Shown here one piece after another: positions 55,080 to 59,617 of a DNA stretch of 59,617 nt (within the stretch, counting starts at the first letter, position 1; the number at the start of each line of letters is the position of its first letter). The position numbers and the translations under genes are program-made. The notes under the pieces were generated by a model. It had not been told where the DNA came from and made no database searches. It saw only the letters and a list, made by a program, of their open reading frames with translations. Source of the stretch: Gammaproteobacteria bacterium (lineage in GTDB: Bacteria > Pseudomonadota > Gammaproteobacteria > SZUA-152); the NCBI GenBank assembly GCA_021647705.1, contig JAKIUF010000027.1, forward strand, positions 1 to 59,617, read 5' to 3'.

Positions 55080-55292
55080 ATGGATATACCAAATACATGG
55101 GCTCCGTTGCTGGTTTCAGCGGTTAGAGATGCTATTTTATATCAGGAAAATCTCCTTAAAGGTGAAGCATTACGTGATCGGTCTGATGACGAAGAGCATC
55201 TTCTCCAATTGTCTCAATTTTTTGAGTTCATAAAAGAGGAGTATAAAGAAGTTGAGAAAGCGGTTGGAATACCTCTGGAAAAAATATTATAG
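55080..55292 (+). CDS. small hypothetical protein (70 aa)
   Basis: A plausible ribosome site (AAGGAAG) precedes the ATG. The sequence is helical and acidic in the middle (EALRDRSDDEEHLLQLSQFF, FIKEEYKEVEKAVGIP). I do not recognise a family. It follows the start-less frame by 24 bp and may be its partner. Confidence 0.5.
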   Translation: MDIPNTWAPLLVSAVRDAILYQENLLKGEALRDRSDDEEHLLQLSQFFEFIKEEYKEVEKAVGIPLEKIL

Positions 55293-55550
55293 ACATATAA
55301 TATTGAGTTTCGTAAACAGGTGGCATAAGGGCTGCAAAAAAGTTCGGGTTACTTGAAATGGTTTGATGTTGCACAAGAGGTAATGCATATTATGCGATAT
55401 CAGGCAATGAGCCCTTTTTCTTCTTTTTTACTCCTTTTTTATTAAAAAATATCAAGTGACGTTTTTTTCTACCTTTAATCCCCCCTTGTTGTTCGTTGAT
55501 TATTTTTATACATCACACCAGTTCTTCAATATCGCGAAAAATTGTGTATT
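55293..55550. other. intergenic, AT-rich
   Basis: About 260 bp with runs of T and no convincing gene or palindrome. It separates the island from the cytochrome gene. Confidence 0.3.
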
Positions 55551-55898
55551 TTATTTCAGGTGACATTGCCGACAAAGCTCCGGGTCTTTCATGCGCAGTG
55601 CCGCGAAGGACTGGTGCGGGTCATGGCAGGTGGCGCAACTCATTACACCGTCGTGTAGCGGCAGAGTGTTCTCGGGCGTAGTGACGGGAATGCCGACCAC
55701 ATGTTCTCCGGCGGTGATGCGGTCAATATGGCAGTCAGCACAAAGACCGGATAGGGGCTGAATGAGATCATTGGCGCTGGGAGTGGCGGTGGCATGACAG
55801 TCGGAGCAGGCGTGGTCTGCCGCACCGATATGGGTACTGATGAGCAAAGCGGCTATTGCAAGTCCCTGCATCATCATTTTCATTATATCGCTTTTCAT
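55551..55898 (-). CDS. small periplasmic tetraheme cytochrome c
   Basis: 115 residues with a signal peptide (MMMQGLAIAALLISTHIGAA) and four CXXCH haem sites: CSDCH (31), CADCH (53), CATCH (88) and CRQCH (109). Further His residues (66, 82, 95) may serve as distal ligands. The protein is mostly haem binding, like NapB/cytochrome c3-type electron carriers. No oxidoreductase partner is adjacent. The start may also be an internal Met. Confidence 0.85.
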   Translation of the reverse strand: MKSDIMKMMMQGLAIAALLISTHIGAADHACSDCHATATPSANDLIQPLSGLCADCHIDRITAGEHVVGIPVTTPENTLPLHDGVMSCATCHDPHQSFAALRMKDPELCRQCHLK

Positions 55899-55916
55899 CG
55901 TTATGCTCCTTTCCGG

Positions 55917-56660
55917 TTATCGGGCGGCTGACAGGTTTTTATTGCCTGGGGTGATGCCTGATATCGATGTCAATGTTGCTATCACTGGGCTGTCATTATT
56001 TTTTTGCTGTTCGATGCGCACCGGTAAATAACCCAGCTGCTCGGCACACCATAACGTGGTTTTTCGGCTGCCTTTGGTGCGGCGCAAACGTATTGTGTCG
56101 AAGGTGCCTAGTTTTGTGCGAATGCGTTCCTTGCCGATGATTTCAATATCGTAATATTTTAATTTACCACCGTCGGCAACGGGGTAGCGCAGCGTGGTTT
56201 TGCTGGTGGGTAAGTCTTGCATGATGCGTAGCTGGTAAAGCAGTTTGTCCTGAGTGCCATGTTCCAGCGGCATGGACCAGGGTTCGCCGTTGATGGTGTT
56301 GATTACCCGGTTTTTATCCCAGTCAAAATCCAGTTGTACGTTGCGGTTTTTTTTGCTGCCACTGTTAAAAAAAGTGTAGTGCTCAGGTCGGGGCTGGCCG
56401 TGGAAAAATGTCCACAGACTGCGTTCGACGACTTGTCCACTGGTTAGCAGGCGGGCGACGCCTTTAGGGCGGGTGATGGACTCAAACTGATAGTGTTTGC
56501 CATCGTGACTGAGTACACGCTTGGTTTCACCGATGGTCATGCCGGATGTTTTTACGGCATACACGGCGGTAAACTGCTGGGGTAATGGTGTTGCGTAGCT
56601 TGGGTTTATTGCCAGCAGCGTGCCAAGCAGTGCAAGTAGACGGAGGGAATGATTAATCAT
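55917..56660 (-). CDS. DUF3108 periplasmic protein
   Basis: 247 residues with a signal peptide (LLALLGTLLAINPSYA). The domain shows FTAVYAVKTSGMTIGETKRV, FESITRPKGVARLLTSGQVV, LDFDWDKNRVINTINGEPW, LLYQLRIMQDL, and LWCAEQLGYLPVRIEQQKNN. Function not known. It overlaps the upstream membrane-protein gene by 8 bp and precedes the cytochrome by 18 bp, so the three form an operon. Confidence 0.85.
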   Translation of the reverse strand: MINHSLRLLALLGTLLAINPSYATPLPQQFTAVYAVKTSGMTIGETKRVLSHDGKHYQFESITRPKGVARLLTSGQVVERSLWTFFHGQPRPEHYTFFNSGSKKNRNVQLDFDWDKNRVINTINGEPWSMPLEHGTQDKLLYQLRIMQDLPTSKTTLRYPVADGGKLKYYDIEIIGKERIRTKLGTFDTIRLRRTKGSRKTTLWCAEQLGYLPVRIEQQKNNDSPVIATLTSISGITPGNKNLSAAR

Positions 56661-57636
56661 GAGTGGTCTCTACCGTGGTCGGTGTAGGCAGCGCGGGTAA
56701 CAGCAAACTTAGCACGCCGGAAAGCAGAGTGCAGCCCAGTACAAACAAGTGCAGGTTTACCGCCGCTTGCAGCGCTTCTGCCGGGGCGATGCCAAACGGT
56801 GCCAGTCCGGCTACGACGCCGGCCTCATAAGTACCCGCGCCAGCTACGCCATGAATAGGTAATACGCTGGTGAAGTCGCCGAGCGTGGCTCCAATCCATG
56901 CTGTGCCCAGAGGAATATCGGAAAACAGAGTGAGTATCCAGGCAAATACCGCGAGTTTGATAGACCAGTTGAGCAGCGTCCATAACCAGGACCGCCAAAA
57001 CAGGCGCGGTTGTTGCGGCAGGCTTTCCAGTATACGTTGCACGAAATTGCTTACCCGGCCAGGGTGGTGAGACAAGCGCGCCTGCCAGAAGGCGGTGAGC
57101 CTAAAAGCCAGCCAGGGCACACTCATCCAAAGTAATCCTAAAACAGCTCCCAGTGTTTGGCCGACAAAGGGCTCGCTGATGACGACCAGAGCGAAGGCAA
57201 TGAGGGTGTGTAAATCCAGAAACCGGAACCACAGCAGGCCCGGCACGGAACGCATGATGGGCACAGAAAAACAGCGTGACATCAGTACAGGAAAGGCCAG
57301 TTCGCCAGAGCGCATGGGCAGCAGGTTATTCAGCAGGTTGTGTTGCAGGGAGAGGCGCAGGCACACAGCAAACTGGCCACGGGTGTCGGCGAGGAAATAG
57401 TCGTAGACGCGTAGCGCGCGCAGGCCGTAAGTCAAAAATATCAGTATAATGCCAGCGGCCAGATATTCAGGGGCGAGGTTTAACCAGGGACGGAGCAATG
57501 TTGACCAGCCGATCCAGGTCTCTACGGCGAGAATCAGCCCCAGCAGCAGCACTGTTCCAGCCACATAGCGCAAGCCGGGTTTTTGCCATTTTGGCATCGA
57601 GTTGCTGACTGGATTTTTTATAGGATGATTTGCCAA
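56653..57636 (-). CDS. flippase-like integral membrane protein (LPG-synthase TM / UPF0104)
   Basis: 327 residues with about eight membrane helices. It has the pattern of the lysylphosphatidylglycerol synthase transmembrane family: LSLQHNLLNNLLPMRSGELA, FRFLDLHTLIAFALVVISEP, HGVAGAGTYEAGVVAGLAPF. Members are thought to move lipids or modify lipid handling; the synthase domain itself is absent. It is the first gene of the three-gene unit with the DUF3108 protein and the cytochrome. Confidence 0.8.
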   Translation of the reverse strand: MANHPIKNPVSNSMPKWQKPGLRYVAGTVLLLGLILAVETWIGWSTLLRPWLNLAPEYLAAGIILIFLTYGLRALRVYDYFLADTRGQFAVCLRLSLQHNLLNNLLPMRSGELAFPVLMSRCFSVPIMRSVPGLLWFRFLDLHTLIAFALVVISEPFVGQTLGAVLGLLWMSVPWLAFRLTAFWQARLSHHPGRVSNFVQRILESLPQQPRLFWRSWLWTLLNWSIKLAVFAWILTLFSDIPLGTAWIGATLGDFTSVLPIHGVAGAGTYEAGVVAGLAPFGIAPAEALQAAVNLHLFVLGCTLLSGVLSLLLPALPTPTTVETTHD

Positions 57637-57679
57637 GTGCTATGCGTCGTTTGTGAGAGAGTGTCTATGTTATACCATC

Positions 57680-57865
57680 TATACCCATAGCGATTGAGAT
57701 TTAGGCCTGACCTGCATGTCTTATTGATCCCATGGCGGCATTAAAATGTCTTGCGATAGAATGACTGTTCCTTGTCATTTTGACTCGCCTAAGAGCGCCG
57801 ATTTTTGGTGCCATGAAATCAATATGATGCACATTCAGACCTAAATCCCAAACGCTATGGGTATA
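57680..57865. mobile_element. MITE-like element with ~55-bp imperfect terminal inverted repeats
   Basis: Left end TATACCCATAGCGATTGAGA then TTTAGGCCTGACCTGCATG, and right end (reverse complement) TATACCCATAGCGTTTGGGA then TTTAGGTCTGAATGTGCATC. Similarity continues to CATGGC. It is 186 bp, non-coding, with TA at both outer edges, which suits a TA-targeting IS630/Tc1-type transposase. It fills the gap between divergent genes. Confidence 0.65.
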
Positions 57866-57952
57866 TTCGGATCAAACAGGCCACTGAATAAACCTGAGTA
57901 CTGAGACCGTTTTCATTCACAATTTGTTATTTATATTTTGCAAAGAGGCCCA

Positions 57953-59524
57953 ATGCCTGTAATTAGCCCCCAACCTGCCAGTAACTTTGCTTTACGTCTA
58001 CTGGCGCTGTTCGCCGTCGCGGTAAGTTTTTACCTGAATATTTATGCTGTGCCGCTGTTTGATCTCGATGAGGGAGCCTTCAGCGAAGCCACCCGCGAGA
58101 TGTTTGAACGTGGTGATTTTATTTCCACTTATCTTGATGGCAAGCCGCGTTACGACAAACCCATTCTGATTTACTGGTTTCAGGCTGCCAGCGTGTTTGT
58201 TTTCGGTATTAATGAATTCGCTTTCCGTCTACCTTCGGCTATTGCCGCCACTTTGTGGGTGTTGGCAGTGTTTGTTTTTGTGCGTCGGATACGTGATGAA
58301 CGCACCGGACTGATGGCTGCCATTATTACGGCCACCGCTTTTGAGGTATCGGTGATGGCCAAGGCGGCCACGGCAGATGCATTGCTAAACCTGTTTATTG
58401 CAGGTTCCCTATTTTGTATCTACCTCTACTGGAAAGAGCGCGAGCGTCGTTGGTTGTTGTCCACCTTTGCACTCATTGGACTGGGCTTTTTGACCAAAGG
58501 GCCGGTATCGGTGCTGGTGCCGGTGGCGGTGAGTTTCCTATTTTTTGCCGCCAGCAAGGAGCTGAAGACCTGGTTCAAAGTGGTGTTCAATCCGTTGGGT
58601 ATTGGTATTTTTCTGATTATCGCCATGCCCTGGTACGTGGCGCAGTACCTCAAAGAAGGTGATGCCTTTATCCAGGGGTTTTTCTTCAAACACAATATTG
58701 ACCGCTTCAGCAGTCCCATGGAACAGCATGGTGGCGGAATTTTATATTATATTCCCGTGGTTCTGGTGGCAGTGCTGCCGTTTACCACCGTGCTGATCAA
58801 GTCACTGCTGAATATCAAACAGCTGTGGCGTGACGAATTCACCCGCTTCGCTCTGTTGTGGTTTGTTTTTGTGCTGATGTTCTTTTCTCTTTCCGGCACC
58901 AAACTGCCGCATTATGTGTTGTACGGGCTTACCGGTACTTTCATTATTATGGCGTTATGGATGCGCAGGCAGGATGAGTCTGGAGCAGGCACGCTGAGTT
59001 CACAACTGTGGTTGTTTATGCCGCAGCTCATTTTGTTCGTTTTTTTACTGTTGTTACCGGAAATTATTGCTGGCTCATTGCCTGCTATAAAAGATATGTA
59101 CATGCGTGAAATGCTTGATGAATACGAGGCTCAGTTTTCGTTAATCTACCGGCTGTTTTTTGTGGCTGCGATCATGTTTACCATTTTTTGCATGGGTGAA
59201 CGACGTTTCCTTCCTTCGGAGAAATTGCTCGCCAGTGGTGTCGTGGTCGTATTTTCGTTATCCATGTTTTTATTACCGGTTATCGGTGGTTTGCATCAGG
59301 GGCCGGTCAAGGAAGCCGCTGCTATTGCCGTGCGTGATAATCTTACTGTGGTGCGCTGGCGACTCAATACGCCCAGTTTCAGTGTTTATACGCAACGCGT
59401 TACGGAAACCCGTAAACCCCGCCCGGGTGAAATTGTATTGACCAAGAGCAAATATCTGTCACAGCTGAATAACCCGGAAATTCTTTATCGCAAGGGTGGG
59501 GTGGTAATGGCACGGGTGGAGTAG
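57953..59524 (+). CDS. ArnT-like membrane glycosyltransferase (GT39/PMT type)
   Basis: 523 residues from the ATG at 57953 (AGAGG upstream). Eleven or so membrane helices. The catalytic loop near the N-terminus is PLFDLDEGAFSEATREMFER, followed by GDFISTYLDGKPRYDKPILI, and PFTTVL and LSGTKLPHYVLYGL further on. The family moves sugars from polyprenyl phosphate to lipid A or protein. The substrate is not evident; no arn genes are near. Confidence 0.88.
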   Translation: MPVISPQPASNFALRLLALFAVAVSFYLNIYAVPLFDLDEGAFSEATREMFERGDFISTYLDGKPRYDKPILIYWFQAASVFVFGINEFAFRLPSAIAATLWVLAVFVFVRRIRDERTGLMAAIITATAFEVSVMAKAATADALLNLFIAGSLFCIYLYWKERERRWLLSTFALIGLGFLTKGPVSVLVPVAVSFLFFAASKELKTWFKVVFNPLGIGIFLIIAMPWYVAQYLKEGDAFIQGFFFKHNIDRFSSPMEQHGGGILYYIPVVLVAVLPFTTVLIKSLLNIKQLWRDEFTRFALLWFVFVLMFFSLSGTKLPHYVLYGLTGTFIIMALWMRRQDESGAGTLSSQLWLFMPQLILFVFLLLLPEIIAGSLPAIKDMYMREMLDEYEAQFSLIYRLFFVAAIMFTIFCMGERRFLPSEKLLASGVVVVFSLSMFLLPVIGGLHQGPVKEAAAIAVRDNLTVVRWRLNTPSFSVYTQRVTETRKPRPGEIVLTKSKYLSQLNNPEILYRKGGVVMARVE

Positions 59525-59529
59525 TTTCT

Positions 59530-59617
59530 TTAATTTTCATCTGGCGGCAGAAAAATACGCTGCGGCTCACTGATGTCTGTTATGTTCACTAAGTCCCATT
59601 GCTCGTTGTTGCGGTAC
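59530..59617 (-). CDS. 3' end of an unidentified gene (partial)
   Basis: Minus-strand frame open to the window edge and ending TAA at 59532-59530. It reads YRNNEQWDLVNITDISEPQR then IFLPPDEN. Too short to identify. Confidence 0.4.
   Translation of the reverse strand, partial: YRNNEQWDLVNITDISEPQRIFLPPDEN

Overview
The window is chromosomal DNA of a gammaproteobacterium that I cannot name further. Supporting signs are the separate hisI and hisE genes followed by hint and tatABC, the lptE-holA-nadD-rsfS-rlmH and maf-rng-yhdP-nit gene orders, a YggX homologue, and a FadE of the long enterobacterial type. Base composition looks balanced. A magnesium-type HemB, a pyrophosphate-type phosphofructokinase and a zinc-LID adenylate kinase suggest a lineage away from the enterics. 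I saw no rRNA or tRNA gene and no CRISPR array.

Layout. 1-5283: end of the histidine operon (hisH partial, hisA, hisF, hisI, hisE), a HIT hydrolase and tatABC, with palindromic repeats lodged in three of the gaps. 5397-8703: yggX, a lipoprotein carrying a methyltransferase domain, and a DEAD-box RNA helicase. 8979-11391 (minus strand): hemB and an adenylate kinase fused to a lysine-rich histone-H1-like tail; the tail also has its own strong ribosome binding site and start codon. 11846-15205: PPi-phosphofructokinase, a Sel1-repeat protein and inorganic pyrophosphatase, so two PPi enzymes lie close together. 15750-21453: a large STAND/BTAD regulator and a secreted M6-like metalloprotease lipoprotein, with 11-bp-period direct repeats between them. 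21615-33340: a housekeeping run, lptE, holA, proA, nadD, rsfS, rlmH, maf, rng, yhdP and nit.

33341-37999 is a more accessory stretch: repeats, a PrcB-like lipoprotein, a broken gene, hipBA with paired operators, yaiI, a zinc-ribbon protein and a membrane thioredoxin-fold protein lacking CXXC. 38102-48067 is a minus-strand fatty-acid degradation cluster (papain-like enzyme, fadE, fadI, fadJ, acyl-CoA synthetase, thioesterase, citrate-synthase-like protein). 48262-50439 holds a DUF1287 protein, a PAP2 phosphatase and purN. 50519-55292 is an island of a Fic protein, a YefM/ParE pair, an orphan HTH, a response regulator, gene fragments and repeats. 55551-59617 holds a tetraheme cytochrome, a DUF3108 protein, a flippase-like membrane protein, a MITE-like element and an ArnT-like glycosyltransferase.

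The most unusual signals are the adenylate kinase/histone-like fusion with its internal start, and a dispersed repeat system. In that system a roughly 80-bp GCAGAG-type hairpin sits inside a larger element, and one copy in this window (26140-26281) looks like the matching empty site. Other points are the methyltransferase lipoprotein, the citrate-synthase-like protein with an altered active site in the beta-oxidation cluster, and several decayed toxin-antitoxin and oxygenase fragments around the Fic gene.
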